Assembly: GCA_014239255.1 (NCBI GenBank)
Contig: JAAZZE010000002.1
Coordinates: forward strand, 1-64,000
Direction of reading: 5' to 3'
Length of the DNA stretch: 64,000 nucleotides
Origin: Gammaproteobacteria bacterium
GTDB lineage: Bacteria; Pseudomonadota; Gammaproteobacteria; Arenicellales; UBA868
Both the position numbers and the translations under genes were made by a program. Positions 54,392-64,000 of the stretch are shown here, in pieces (position 1 is the first letter of the stretch; every line of letters begins with the position of its first letter). Under the pieces are notes generated by a model, which did not search any database, was not told the DNA's origin, and saw only the letters and a program-made list of their open reading frames with translations.

Positions 54392-55162
54392 CTAACGAAT
54401 AAGGCCGCGTCGGGACTCGCCAGCAAACCTCAGTAGTTGCGCGCTGGGCGAGCTGCCTGATGAAGCCTCGCTGCAGGAAATCGGCTCCGAATTGGTGCGG
54501 GCAGTATTGCGGAAGACTTCCTTGTAAGTTTTCTTTAATTCAACGATTTGATCTTCGCCAAAGCCCCGACGGCGAAGACCTCGAACATTGACTCCGTAGG
54601 TTTTTGCTGGATTACCTGCCGCAATAACATAAGGTGCGACATCTTTTAGGGCGACAGTACCAATTCCGGTTAGACAATGAGCGCCCACTCTACAAAACTG
54701 GTGAACCAGGGTGAAGCCGCCCAAAATCGCGTAGTCTCCCACCACGACGTGCCCAGCGAGGCTCGCACCATTAGCGAAAACGATGTGATCTCCCAGCACG
54801 CTGTCATGCGCAATATGACAATAAGCCATGAGAAAATTATGGTTGCCGATCTCGGTGGTACCTGAACCTGCCGGTGAGCCTCGGTTTAGAGTTACATATT
54901 CGCGTATAACGTTGTGATCACCGACCTCAAGGACGGTATCCTCCCCAGAATATCCAGCAAATTGTGGATCTTCGCCGATCGAAGCGAAAGAATAAATATG
55001 GTTGCCCTGCCCCAGGCGGGTCCCCTGTCGAATCACGACATGTGATCCCACCCGAGTACCTGAACCGATCGTCACGCCGGCCTCGACAATCGTAAAGGGG
55101 CCTATGCTGACATCTGAACCAATTCGTGCATCCGGGTGGATGGCAGCGCGGTCATCTATCAC
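54392..55162 (-). CDS. lpxA: UDP-N-acetylglucosamine acyltransferase
   Basis: Left-handed beta-helix hexapeptide repeats; HIYSFASIGEDPQFAGYSGEDT; NVIREYVTLNRGS; FLMAYCHIAHDSVLGDHI. Confidence 0.96.
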   Translation of the reverse strand: MIDDRAAIHPDARIGSDVSIGPFTIVEAGVTIGSGTRVGSHVVIRQGTRLGQGNHIYSFASIGEDPQFAGYSGEDTVLEVGDHNVIREYVTLNRGSPAGSGTTEIGNHNFLMAYCHIAHDSVLGDHIVFANGASLAGHVVVGDYAILGGFTLVHQFCRVGAHCLTGIGTVALKDVAPYVIAAGNPAKTYGVNVRGLRRRGFGEDQIVELKKTYKEVFRNTARTNSEPISCSEASSGSSPSAQLLRFAGESRRGLIR

Positions 55163-55602
55163 TCAATTGGCCTGTGCGTAAACAACACATCCGAGGTGCA
55201 AACGGTCTTCCCATCCACCGTTATAAGACCCGAACAGCGCCACAAATCCCTCCTGTGAGCCCCAAGCGTAACGTCAATAACAAGTTGATCTCCCGGCTCG
55301 GCAGGAGACCTGAAACGAGCCTTGTCGACACCAGCAAAAAGATACACGTTTTTCCGACTGGCTTTCGCATCAATAATAAGGCTAACCAAGACCGCCGAGG
55401 CTTGGGCAATACTCTCAAGCATGAGTACCCCGGGAAATACGGGTCGATGAGGGAAGTGGCCAGCAAAAAATGGCTCATTAACCGTAACGTTTTTTAAAGC
55501 TCTAAGACTCTCCCCCGGAGTTACATCGGTGATCCTGTCGATAAGAAGAAACGGATAACGATGAGGCAGAATATCCTGAATCCGATGAATGTCGATTTCC
55601 AT
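55159..55602 (-). CDS. fabZ: 3-hydroxyacyl-[ACP] dehydratase FabZ
   Basis: ILPHRYPFLLIDRI; NEPFFAGHFPHRPVFPGVLMLESIAQAS. Confidence 0.97.
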   Translation of the reverse strand: MEIDIHRIQDILPHRYPFLLIDRITDVTPGESLRALKNVTVNEPFFAGHFPHRPVFPGVLMLESIAQASAVLVSLIIDAKASRKNVYLFAGVDKARFRSPAEPGDQLVIDVTLGAHRRDLWRCSGLITVDGKTVCTSDVLFTHRPIE

Positions 55603-55715
55603 TTATTATCAATTAGTCCTGTTGCCTGAAAATCTCAAACTGATGATCAAAGCAAGGTAGCGTAGAAAAAACCAATGGATTGGGAAAGGCCAGCGGACAT
55701 CCTCTAAATCGCCAC

Positions 55716-56246
55716 CTATGGCAATTGGGCAAGACGCCCAAGCACCTCGTCAGTGAGGTTCACCGCTTCGCTGACGTAAACCGCCTGCTCTATAATGAGG
55801 TCATAGCCTTGTTCTTTCGCAAGTTCGACGACGATCTCTCGGACCAGTGCCTGGAGTTTTCCTATTTCTTCGTTGCGCCGCAGGTTGTAGTCCTCGCGAG
55901 CTTCCTGTTGTGATCGTTTGAGTCGTCGTTTCAAATTATCTATTTCTCGTTGCCGCACCTGCGCATCGCTGGCACTAATAACCAGAATATTTTTGTCAAG
56001 CTCAGCCTCCATCTCCTGAATTCGATTGTGCTGTTTCATTAGATTTTCATTGGAGGGCTGGAACTCAATCTCAAGTTGTTTCAGCGCTCGGCCACCCTGA
56101 GGCGCTTGCTCGATCAATCGCACGGGGTCGATAAATCCAATTCGAATAACTTGCTGCGCATTGACCGCTGTAACAAACAATGTAATAGCAGCTACGACAG
56201 GCAATTTCCAGTACCTACCCCTTTGACTTTTTGGGTTTTTTAACAT
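55716..56246 (-). CDS. skp: OmpH/Skp family periplasmic chaperone
   Basis: IRIGFIDPVRLIEQAPQGGRALKQLE plus long coiled coil; downstream of bamA. Confidence 0.9.
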   Translation of the reverse strand: MLKNPKSQRGRYWKLPVVAAITLFVTAVNAQQVIRIGFIDPVRLIEQAPQGGRALKQLEIEFQPSNENLMKQHNRIQEMEAELDKNILVISASDAQVRQREIDNLKRRLKRSQQEAREDYNLRRNEEIGKLQALVREIVVELAKEQGYDLIIEQAVYVSEAVNLTDEVLGRLAQLP

Positions 56247-56264
56247 CGGCTCGGACTTAAGGGG

Positions 56265-58571
56265 TCAGCGCGCTGCGCCCAAGGTAAATTGAACTTTCTT
56301 AACATCGTCACCTGCCTTGTCATTCAGTGGCTGCGCGTAACTCAAAGAGATTGGACCAATCGGCGAGAACCAGTGAAACCCAGCTCCGACGCTCAGCCGC
56401 AATTGATCAAACTCGAAAGTCTGGTCTTCGCCGAAAACCTGGCCACCATCAAAAAATACACTAAGGCGTTTGTCGTTACCATCTTCAAGTCCAGGAATGG
56501 GCGCAAACATTTCGATACTCGCTACAGTACGGACATTGCCGCCCAATGGGTCGGATTCCGAGTTACTGCTGACGGGACCCAATGAACGGGACTCAAAGCC
56601 GCGAACACTGGACGCGCCCCCGGCATAGTAGTTTTTAAAAAACGGTAATTGGTCAAGGTCTCCATAGCCATCCCCGTAGCCCACATCACCGCGTAAACTA
56701 AAAACCAGGCGGCCCGCCAGCCGGCGATACCAACTACCCCTAAGAGATACTTTATAGTATTCAAGGTCGCTTCCGGGTATTGCCGCCTCCCCTGAGATGC
56801 GCCGGTAGAAGCCAGTTTTGGGAAAAAAGATGCTGTCCCGTGTGTCTTTAGAAAACCCAGTCGTCAGGTTAAAGTTGGTGTTATCCGGGTGCAAGTCTAT
56901 GAACGACATGTATTCAAGTGGTGTGTTGAGGTTCTCTTTAAGGTCGATCTGCTCGAATGCAGCGCTAAGACTCAACGCGTTGTACTCCGACATAGGAATT
57001 TTGTAGCGAATCCCTGCGCCTGTGGTTTCGGACGAATAGTCAGCCGTCGTCGCCGACTCCGTATCGATTTGCTCACGGTTCAGAAAAAACGCACGGCTTA
57101 CCCCTTCTGCGGTGTGGTAGGGGTTGCGGTACTCGATATCGAAAACCTGATCTATCTTGGAAACTTCAACCTCAAAACCCAACTCTCGCCCCGTACCGAA
57201 AAGATTCGCTCGATGGACTTCTGCTACCAGAAAAAGCCCGTCAGAGTCTGCGTAGCCGGCGCCAAACATAAAGTTACCAGTCGCCCGCTCCTTTACAGAG
57301 ATAGCCAGGTCAATCTGATCAACAGCTCCGGGGACCGACGCTGTTTCAATATTCACCTCATCAAAAAAGCCCAGACGCCTAATCCGCTCACGCGAGCGTC
57401 GGATTTTTTCAGCCGAAAATACTGAGGATTCCAACTGCCGGACTTCGCGTCGTATCACTTCATCGCGAGTAGCCTGGTTTCCAGAAATATTGATTTTGCG
57501 GACATAAACTAACGGCCCAGGGTCGACGGCAAAGACAAAATCGACCCGTTGTGTATCCTCACCAATATCCGTGATGGTGTTGACATTGGCAAACGCGTAG
57601 CCATGATCACCGAGTAACTGCTCTATGGCCGAGCGCGATGCTACCAAGTCTTTCCGAGAAAAGAATTCACCTTCGGCCATTGAAACCAGCGCGATCAAAT
57701 CCTGTGCTGAAAAGCCCCCACCCCCCTCAACTGCGATTTCACCAACCGAAAAGCGATCTCCTTCGGCAAGCGCCAGGCTAATAAAGATATCCTGTTTGTT
57801 CTGACTAATAGAAACATCCGACGAGAGTAGTTGAAAATTCATGAAGCCCCGGTCTAAATAAAAACTTCGCAAGCTTTCAATATCTGCGAGCAATTCCTCC
57901 TTTGCGTATCGCCCACTTTGGGAAATGGCGCTGTGCCAGCTTTCCTCGCTCAATGACATCTCGGAGCGCAATGCGGAGTCCGAGAAAGCCTCGTTGCCGA
58001 TGATGTTGATCTCTTTAATCCTGGCAACACGCCCCTCATCGATATCAAGTGAGATCGCGACCCGGTTAAGATCCAATGGTGTAACAACCGCATCAACGCT
58101 TGCGGAGTAGCGCCCACGGGCGAAGTACCTCTCCTCGATCGCTTGCACTAACTTTCCAAGCAATGGGTCGTTAAAAATCTGCCCTTCAGTGACGCCGGTC
58201 TGATTAAGGGCCTCACCAATTTTTTCATCTGACAGGTCTTTGTTGCCGCTGTACTCGACACTCGCAATTGCCGGACGTTCTGCGACAACGACGACCAGTA
58301 CATTGCCTTCCTGGCGAAGCTCAACATCACGAAAGAACCCTGTCGCAAACAACGCCTTGATTGACTGATTGGTCAGGTCATGGTCGATCGTGTCTCCTAC
58401 CTTGACCGGGAGGTAGTTGAAAATAGTACCTACTTCGATATTCTGTGCGCCCTCCACACGAATATCGCTGACCATGAAGCCTTCTAGCGCTTGGACGTTG
58501 AGCAGCCAACCACTCAACAGTACGGCTGCGATTCTTGTCAGACCGGACATTGCGTTAGGTGAATTAATCAT
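56265..58571 (-). CDS. bamA: outer membrane protein assembly factor BamA
   Basis: Five POTRA-like repeats starting FMVSDIRVEGAQNIEVGTIFNYLPVKVGD; VRGFESRSLGP; SVGAGFHWFSPIGPISLSYAQPL. Confidence 0.97.
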   Translation of the reverse strand: MINSPNAMSGLTRIAAVLLSGWLLNVQALEGFMVSDIRVEGAQNIEVGTIFNYLPVKVGDTIDHDLTNQSIKALFATGFFRDVELRQEGNVLVVVVAERPAIASVEYSGNKDLSDEKIGEALNQTGVTEGQIFNDPLLGKLVQAIEERYFARGRYSASVDAVVTPLDLNRVAISLDIDEGRVARIKEINIIGNEAFSDSALRSEMSLSEESWHSAISQSGRYAKEELLADIESLRSFYLDRGFMNFQLLSSDVSISQNKQDIFISLALAEGDRFSVGEIAVEGGGGFSAQDLIALVSMAEGEFFSRKDLVASRSAIEQLLGDHGYAFANVNTITDIGEDTQRVDFVFAVDPGPLVYVRKINISGNQATRDEVIRREVRQLESSVFSAEKIRRSRERIRRLGFFDEVNIETASVPGAVDQIDLAISVKERATGNFMFGAGYADSDGLFLVAEVHRANLFGTGRELGFEVEVSKIDQVFDIEYRNPYHTAEGVSRAFFLNREQIDTESATTADYSSETTGAGIRYKIPMSEYNALSLSAAFEQIDLKENLNTPLEYMSFIDLHPDNTNFNLTTGFSKDTRDSIFFPKTGFYRRISGEAAIPGSDLEYYKVSLRGSWYRRLAGRLVFSLRGDVGYGDGYGDLDQLPFFKNYYAGGASSVRGFESRSLGPVSSNSESDPLGGNVRTVASIEMFAPIPGLEDGNDKRLSVFFDGGQVFGEDQTFEFDQLRLSVGAGFHWFSPIGPISLSYAQPLNDKAGDDVKKVQFTLGAAR

Positions 58572-58579
58572 TTGAGGTT

Positions 58580-59941
58580 TTATTTTAGAAGGCTCAGGAT
58601 ATCATTATAAAACGCCAGGGCCATCAGCAGGATAATTATACCTATCCCCAGTTGCTGGCCCCATTGCATGACCTGCTGGGAAACTGGTTTCCCCTGAATT
58701 GCCTCGATCAAAAAATACACCAGGTGGCCTCCGTCTAAGACCGGAATTGGAAGAAGGTTCAGAATGCCTAGGCTAACGCTTAGCACGGCAAGGAAAAGCA
58801 AAAACTGAACTGGCCCGAGTTTTGCTGACTGACCGGCGTAGCGGGCAATCGAGACCGGTCCACTGATACTTTCGGTAGATGCTTTTCCAACCAGCATATC
58901 TGCCAACAGCCGTACGGTCAGCGATGACATCAACCAGGTCGTCTCAACGGCATGTGCGACACCGACAAGTGGTCCGTACCGGACGTGCACCAAGTGGTCC
59001 GCCAAGCCTTCCCCTGCCCGACTTTGAATGCCAACCCGGCCAATAAGTTGGTCCTCGACCTGGGTCGGCTCTGGAATGATCCACACTGTCAAAGTCTCCC
59101 CAGCCCTTGAGACACTAAAGGACAGTTCACGGCCTGGGTTGGCACCAACCACTTTGACCAGATCACCCCAGCCCTCGATTGCTTTCCCGTCAATCTTTAG
59201 AACCAGGTCATTAACCTGTAGGCCAGCGCGCTCGGCTGGACTACCTTCGAAAACCGCTCCGACGGTGGCCGGGAGTACTGGCAAGCGAGGGATCAGCCCC
59301 ACCGTTCGTGATAGTACTGCAGGTTCAAAAGGTGCACCCTTAAACGCAACCGCGGGTATAGTAAGTTGGACCAAATGGCTCTCGCCGCGTTCTACATCAA
59401 AATGCAGCGCCCGGTGACGCGATACTTGATTAAGCAAATAAAGTCGATGTTGACTCCATCCTTGAACAACACGGCCATCGATCGAGACGATTCGGTCCGC
59501 CTCACGGAAACCAGCTGCGGCAGCAGGACTACCCGGTACCACAGTCTTGACGATCGGCACGAGATCACTGCCGCCTATCAATCCGGCTACCCAATACAAA
59601 CACGCTGCAAGTAACAGATTGGCAACCGGGCCTGCCAAAACAATCGCTGAACGTCGAACAAGGCTTTTCCGGTTGAATGCGAGATGTCTTTGATTGAGCT
59701 CGACCTCACCCTCGCGCTCATCAAGCATTTGCACATAACCGCCGAGCGGTACAAGTCCGATTGCGTATTCGGTTTTATCAGGGTTCGTTTGCCACCGCCA
59801 TACTGTGCGGCCGAAACCAACTGAAAACTTGAGCACCCTAACACCCATCCAACGAGCAACAATAAAATGGCCGAATTCATGAAAGCTGACTAATACGGCG
59901 ACGGCCAGGAGAAAAAAACCCAAATTGGTTACTAGGCTCAT
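58580..59941 (-). CDS. rseP: site-2 zinc metalloprotease RseP
   Basis: SFHEFGHFIVARWMGVRVLKFSVGFG (HExxH); two PDZ domains; NLLPIPVLDGGHLVYFLIE. Confidence 0.97.
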   Translation of the reverse strand: MSLVTNLGFFLLAVAVLVSFHEFGHFIVARWMGVRVLKFSVGFGRTVWRWQTNPDKTEYAIGLVPLGGYVQMLDEREGEVELNQRHLAFNRKSLVRRSAIVLAGPVANLLLAACLYWVAGLIGGSDLVPIVKTVVPGSPAAAAGFREADRIVSIDGRVVQGWSQHRLYLLNQVSRHRALHFDVERGESHLVQLTIPAVAFKGAPFEPAVLSRTVGLIPRLPVLPATVGAVFEGSPAERAGLQVNDLVLKIDGKAIEGWGDLVKVVGANPGRELSFSVSRAGETLTVWIIPEPTQVEDQLIGRVGIQSRAGEGLADHLVHVRYGPLVGVAHAVETTWLMSSLTVRLLADMLVGKASTESISGPVSIARYAGQSAKLGPVQFLLFLAVLSVSLGILNLLPIPVLDGGHLVYFLIEAIQGKPVSQQVMQWGQQLGIGIIILLMALAFYNDILSLLK

Positions 59942-59950
59942 GACCTACAC

Positions 59951-61201
59951 TCAGTTTGCCGGCCCAGTTTTAGGCCAGAATTTCGTCTGAAGAATCTCTT
60001 TGGCGACCCGCCGGGCCATAAGATCAATTCTGAGGACCTGGTTAATGTCTGTGATCGATTCATACGGGCAAGCCTCTAGAACTTTCTCTATCAATTCCGG
60101 AATATTCATAAAACCCAATATTTGATCCTGGAAGGCCTGGACAGCAATTTCGTTCGCGGCATTTAGGATTGCCGGAGCATTACCGCCGGTCCGCGCTGCC
60201 TCCCGGGCAAGCCGCAAACAAGGAAAACGGCCGATATCCGGTTTATCGAAATCCAACCTAGCGATCTCAGTCAATCGAAGCGATTTTGCCCCAGATACAA
60301 TTCGGTCCGGGTAGGATAGCGAATACGCAATTGGAATTCTCATATCCGCACTTCCCATTTGCGCCAACATCGAGCCATCTTGAAATTCGACCAACGAATG
60401 CACAACGCTTTGGGGGTGAATAACCACGTCAATCTGGGACTCAGGCAAGTTAAATAGCGCGCAGGCTTCAATGAGTTCAAGGCCCTTATTCATTAGCGTG
60501 GCAGAGTCTATGGAAATCTTCGCCCCCATGTTCCAGTTTGGATGTTTTACCGCCTGCTTGACCGTTGCCCGCCCTAACTCGCTCGCTGGGGTCCGCAAAA
60601 ACGGTCCCCCAGACGCTGTGAGCGTTATCCCAACGATCTGGCGACCCAATGCAGGGCTCGAATTCAGTTTGCCACCGCCCAGAATTTGTTTTTGGGTGGC
60701 TTCAGGAAGGCACTGGAACACCGCATTGTGCTCACTGTCAGTCGGCAAGATCTGTGCGCCGGTCTCATTAGCCTTTCGGGTAAGCAGCGGACCCATCATG
60801 ACCAATGGCTCTTTATTAGCGACCAGGACGCGCTTACCGGCACAAACGGCCGCATAAGTGGAAGCAAGCCCTGCCGCGCCAACAACCCCGGTGACCACGG
60901 TATCGATTTCCTCCGCAGAAGCAATCTGCACGAGCCCATCAGCACCCTCCAGCACGCCGACCTCACCTTCTGTCAGCCCTGCTACTCGGCGGACAGTTTT
61001 TGCGAGCCCTGGCCCGACAACAATCGTTTTCGGGCTAAATTCTTGAGCCAGTTTCCCAAGAGCCTCCGCCTGATGCCAGCCGCTCAGAGCTAAAACCTGG
61101 AAACGGTCGCGATGAAGTCGAATAACATCCAGGGTGCTCGTTCCAATTGAACCGGTTGCACCCAAGACAGCGACAGACTGATACATGCCTGCTCTAGCCA
61201 A
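59951..61201 (-). CDS. dxr: 1-deoxy-D-xylulose 5-phosphate reductoisomerase
   Basis: VAVLGATGSIGTSTLDVIRLH; LVANKEPLVMMG; LPTDSEHNAVFQCL; HPNWNMGAKISIDSATLMNKGLELIEA; start may be ATG 61186. Confidence 0.97.
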   Translation of the reverse strand: MARAGMYQSVAVLGATGSIGTSTLDVIRLHRDRFQVLALSGWHQAEALGKLAQEFSPKTIVVGPGLAKTVRRVAGLTEGEVGVLEGADGLVQIASAEEIDTVVTGVVGAAGLASTYAAVCAGKRVLVANKEPLVMMGPLLTRKANETGAQILPTDSEHNAVFQCLPEATQKQILGGGKLNSSPALGRQIVGITLTASGGPFLRTPASELGRATVKQAVKHPNWNMGAKISIDSATLMNKGLELIEACALFNLPESQIDVVIHPQSVVHSLVEFQDGSMLAQMGSADMRIPIAYSLSYPDRIVSGAKSLRLTEIARLDFDKPDIGRFPCLRLAREAARTGGNAPAILNAANEIAVQAFQDQILGFMNIPELIEKVLEACPYESITDINQVLRIDLMARRVAKEILQTKFWPKTGPAN

Positions 61202-62018
61202 TGGCGAAAGGGTTAAGCCAAAAAAACCAAAGGCCAGTGAATATCGGTACTGCTCCCAACAAGCTATCGATCCGATCTAGCAAGCCACCATGACCTGGCA
61301 GCAGTTGTCCGCTGTCCTTTTTACCACAGGCTCGTTTAAGCATACTCTCTAGCAGATCCGCAAGAACTGCTGCAGCACTCACCAACACCATCGTCAACAT
61401 CAAGTAAGCAAGAGAAACCGTCGCCCCAGCGATGATTGTTATTCCCACTATCCCCGTAGCGACTGCAAGCAAGCCTCCACCTAGAGCCCCTTCAACCGTC
61501 TTGCCTGGGCTAATATTCGGCGCGAGCAATCTCGAACCCCAACACTTGCCTACTCCGTACGCCCCAATGTCGCCTATCCAGATGACCGCGCATATTGCCA
61601 GTACCAGACGGGGACCGAATTCCCCTTGCCCATGCAAGACCGGCACCATGGCCAGAGCTGGGACGATTACCAATACTCCCAATATTAAACCGGGGGAAAC
61701 CATCTGCTTGCTATTTTGATATTTTCGAACCGCGACCATTCCCAACAAGACTGCCCACATTGCCGCCGCCACAAACACAGTTTCAGGAAAATGGTCAAAG
61801 ACCCGCCAACCCACCTGAACGAGACCTCCAATCGCTGCAATATACAGCCACACGAGGGGGTTTTTCTTTGGCACCTGTGACAAGTGAATCCACTCCCAAG
61901 CCGCTGCTATCGCCATTACCGTTGTCAGTAAAGCGACGGACGGAGTCGGCAGATACAGTATACTGGTGACCGCTGCGAGGCCCAGTACAACTGCGGTCAC
62001 AAGCCGCTGCCTAAACAC
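61194..62018 (-). CDS. cdsA: phosphatidate cytidylyltransferase
   Basis: Multi-TM; SMLKRACGKKDSGQLLPGHGGLLDRIDSLLGAVPIF CDP-DAG synthase signature. Confidence 0.95.
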   Translation of the reverse strand: MFRQRLVTAVVLGLAAVTSILYLPTPSVALLTTVMAIAAAWEWIHLSQVPKKNPLVWLYIAAIGGLVQVGWRVFDHFPETVFVAAAMWAVLLGMVAVRKYQNSKQMVSPGLILGVLVIVPALAMVPVLHGQGEFGPRLVLAICAVIWIGDIGAYGVGKCWGSRLLAPNISPGKTVEGALGGGLLAVATGIVGITIIAGATVSLAYLMLTMVLVSAAAVLADLLESMLKRACGKKDSGQLLPGHGGLLDRIDSLLGAVPIFTGLWFFWLNPFAIG

Positions 62019-62035
62019 TCAATCAGTCCTCAAAT

Positions 62036-62815
62036 TCATGCTGTCACTTGATCTCCAGTCTGGCCAAATCGGCGCTGTCGACTTCTGTAAGCGTCAAGCG
62101 CGTGCTCAAACTGTTCTTCATCGAAGTCAGGCCAGAGGCAGTCAGTAAAAAAAAGTTCGGTATAAGCCAACTGCCATAAGAGGAAATTACTAAGCCGAAT
62201 TTCCCCGCCGGTTCGAATGAATAGATCCGGGTCGGGGAGGTTTCTGGTACTTAAGGCCTGACTCAGCGTCGCCTCGTCGATATCATCTGCCGTGATATCT
62301 CGTTCTTCACAGGCTCTGACCAGTTTTCGAACGGCCTCGGTCAGATCCCAGCGCCCCCCGTAGTTCAACGCGATGGTCAGTGTCATTGCAGTGTTGCTAA
62401 AGGTTTGCTCGTGCGCGCGGACGATTAATTCCTCCACCTTCTGGCCAAAGGGTCGAAAGTCTCCGATGACATTGAGCCGAATCTGATTCTCCTGAAGGCG
62501 AGAAATCTCGTTTTCGAGTGAGGTAATAAGTAGCCGGGTCAAAAAACCCACTTCCTCTGGGGGGCGTTTCCAGTTCTCACTACTAAACGCAAAAAGCGTC
62601 AAGTATTCGATGCCAGCCCTGCCGCACAGTGAGGTCAATTGCCTGGCAGTCTCGACACCACGGCGGTGGCCTTGAATTCTGGCCTTTCCACGGGCCTGCG
62701 CCCAACGACCGTTGCCATCCATCACGACTGCCACATGCCGCGGTACCAGGCGGTCTTTGGTCGGGTCTGTGGATAGCTCGCCGCGGTTAATGGGAGGCGG
62801 CGCTTTGGTACCCAA
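62036..62815 (-). CDS. uppS: isoprenyl (undecaprenyl) diphosphate synthase
   Basis: RHVAVVMDGNGRWAQARGKARIQGHRRGVE; LTLFAFSSENWKRP; DLFIRTGGEIRLSNFLLWQLAYTELFF. Confidence 0.97.
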   Translation of the reverse strand: MGTKAPPPINRGELSTDPTKDRLVPRHVAVVMDGNGRWAQARGKARIQGHRRGVETARQLTSLCGRAGIEYLTLFAFSSENWKRPPEEVGFLTRLLITSLENEISRLQENQIRLNVIGDFRPFGQKVEELIVRAHEQTFSNTAMTLTIALNYGGRWDLTEAVRKLVRACEERDITADDIDEATLSQALSTRNLPDPDLFIRTGGEIRLSNFLLWQLAYTELFFTDCLWPDFDEEQFEHALDAYRSRQRRFGQTGDQVTA

Positions 62816-62817
62816 CT

Positions 62818-63375
62818 TCAGACCTCCATTACCTCGGTTTCTTTTTCCGAGACCATTTGTTCGACCAGCCCAACGAAACGATCAGTAAGGATCTGAATTT
62901 CAGCTTCGGCACGCTTTTCTTCATCTTTGCCGATTTCTTTTTCCTTTACCAGATCGCGCGCGTCACCAAGTGCATCCCGCCGAATGTTTCGGATAGCAAT
63001 CTTGCCATTCTCCCCTTCACGCCGAACAATTTTTGTCATCTCAATTCGCCGTTCCTGGCTCAAGGCTGGCAGGGGTATTCGGATGACTTCACCAGCGGTC
63101 ATTGGATTAAGTCCAAGATCTGACTCCATTATTGCTTTTTCAATCGCGGCGACCATGCTTTTTTCCCAGGCTTGGACTTGCAATGTTCGTGCGTCGGAAA
63201 CGCTGATCGTCGCGGCCTGTGCGATTGGTACTGAACTACCGTAGTAGTCAACCATTATGTGATCGAGAAGCGCGGGGCTCGCTCTACCGGTTCGGATACG
63301 TGTGAACTCCGTGGCAACGGTTTCGCTGCTTTTTTTCATCCGCTGTTCAGCGTCGTTCAGGATTTCATTGATCAT
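62818..63375 (-). CDS. frr: ribosome recycling factor
   Basis: RMKKSSETVATEFTRIRTGRASPALLDHIMVDYYGS; IRIPLPALSQERR. Confidence 0.98.
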   Translation of the reverse strand: MINEILNDAEQRMKKSSETVATEFTRIRTGRASPALLDHIMVDYYGSSVPIAQAATISVSDARTLQVQAWEKSMVAAIEKAIMESDLGLNPMTAGEVIRIPLPALSQERRIEMTKIVRREGENGKIAIRNIRRDALGDARDLVKEKEIGKDEEKRAEAEIQILTDRFVGLVEQMVSEKETEVMEV

Positions 63376-64000
63376 TCAGTCTCCTCTTCCCAGGTCACCA
63401 AAGTACCTACTGACTCTCCTTGGACCGCGCGAGTCAGATTGCCGGGTTTAGCGATATCGAGGACGCGAATCTTTAATTTGTTGTCACGGCAAATTGCAAA
63501 CGCGGTCGAGTCCATAATGCCTAGGCCCTTTTGCATTGCAATATCGAAAGTGACCCGATCATACCGCATTGCTGATGAGTCGGTTTCCGGGTCGCGGTCA
63601 AAAACTCCATCTACGCGGGTGGCCTTAATTACAGCAGCCGCACCGATCTCTAAGCCCCGAATACAAGCGGTAGTGTCGGTCGTGAAATAGGGGTTCCCGG
63701 TCCCACCAGCCAGGATTACCAGTATTCCCTGCGCCAGGTCTTCTCGGACCCGATGAGGGTTATACGGCTGGATTACTCCGGACACCGGCAGCGCTGAATA
63801 AACCGAAGCCCGAACACCGGAACTCTTAAACCAATCGTACAACAACAACCCGTTCATCACTGTCGCCAACATCCCGACGTGGTCACCGGTTACCCGGTCG
63901 AGCGACCAGGGTACCGATCGACCGCCACGAAAAAAGTTCCCCCCTCCGATAACAACCGCTAAACCTTCAGTTTGGTGGTGGGCCTGGGCAACCTCGCGCC
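63372..64000 (-). CDS. pyrH: UMP kinase, 5' end beyond the right window edge
   Basis: Frame open to the edge: REVAQAHHQTEGLAVVIGGGNFFRGGRSVPWSLDRVTGDHVGMLATVMNGLLLYD; VILAGGTGNPYFTTDTTACIRGLEIGA. Confidence 0.96.
   Translation of the reverse strand, partial: REVAQAHHQTEGLAVVIGGGNFFRGGRSVPWSLDRVTGDHVGMLATVMNGLLLYDWFKSSGVRASVYSALPVSGVIQPYNPHRVREDLAQGILVILAGGTGNPYFTTDTTACIRGLEIGAAAVIKATRVDGVFDRDPETDSSAMRYDRVTFDIAMQKGLGIMDSTAFAICRDNKLKIRVLDIAKPGNLTRAVQGESVGTLVTWEEETE

Noticed and set aside
56889-57425. 178-aa plus-strand ORF
   Set aside because: Antisense to bamA; Cys/Arg-rich shadow frame.

Overview
The window reads as a contiguous stretch of a proteobacterial, probably gammaproteobacterial, chromosome (inference from gene content and order). 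It has two parts. (1) About 1-27.6 kb is an accessory catabolic and transport region: the C-terminal part of a YdiJ-like FAD/Fe-S oxidase, a TcuA-like flavoprotein, EamA and MFS transporters, an enoyl-CoA hydratase, a CaiB/BaiF CoA-transferase, a GST, a D-2-hydroxyacid dehydrogenase, a full Dpp/Opp-type ABC operon plus an orphan DppB-like paralogue, an ICL/PEPM lyase, an AbrB-type membrane protein, an SDR, a DHDPS-family lyase and a Liv-type ABC operon. (2) About 27.8-64 kb is a dense housekeeping region: ATP-grasp ligase, A-type Fe-S carrier, yggX, pdxJ-recO-era-rnc-lepB-lepA, nadB, sdhE-sdhB-sdhA-sdhD-sdhC with a DUF1674/SDHAF4-like gene, ygfZ, ftsB-eno-kdsA-pyrG-tilS-accA-dnaE-rnhB-lpxB-lpxA-fabZ-skp-bamA-rseP-dxr-cdsA-uppS-frr-pyrH. 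No rRNA, tRNA, CRISPR array, transposase or phage gene was recognised by eye. I did not find a clearly new multi-gene system. The strongest unusual signals are: a 16-nt A-tract that puts the conserved lepA C-terminus out of frame; an SDHAF4-like gene heading the sdh operon; strong hairpins directly after both ABC substrate-binding-protein genes; a SDR lacking the canonical YxxxK motif; an A-type carrier with a CGGC rather than CGC C-terminus; and departures from canonical gene order (no lpxD between skp and fabZ, no rpoE/muc block between nadB and lepA).
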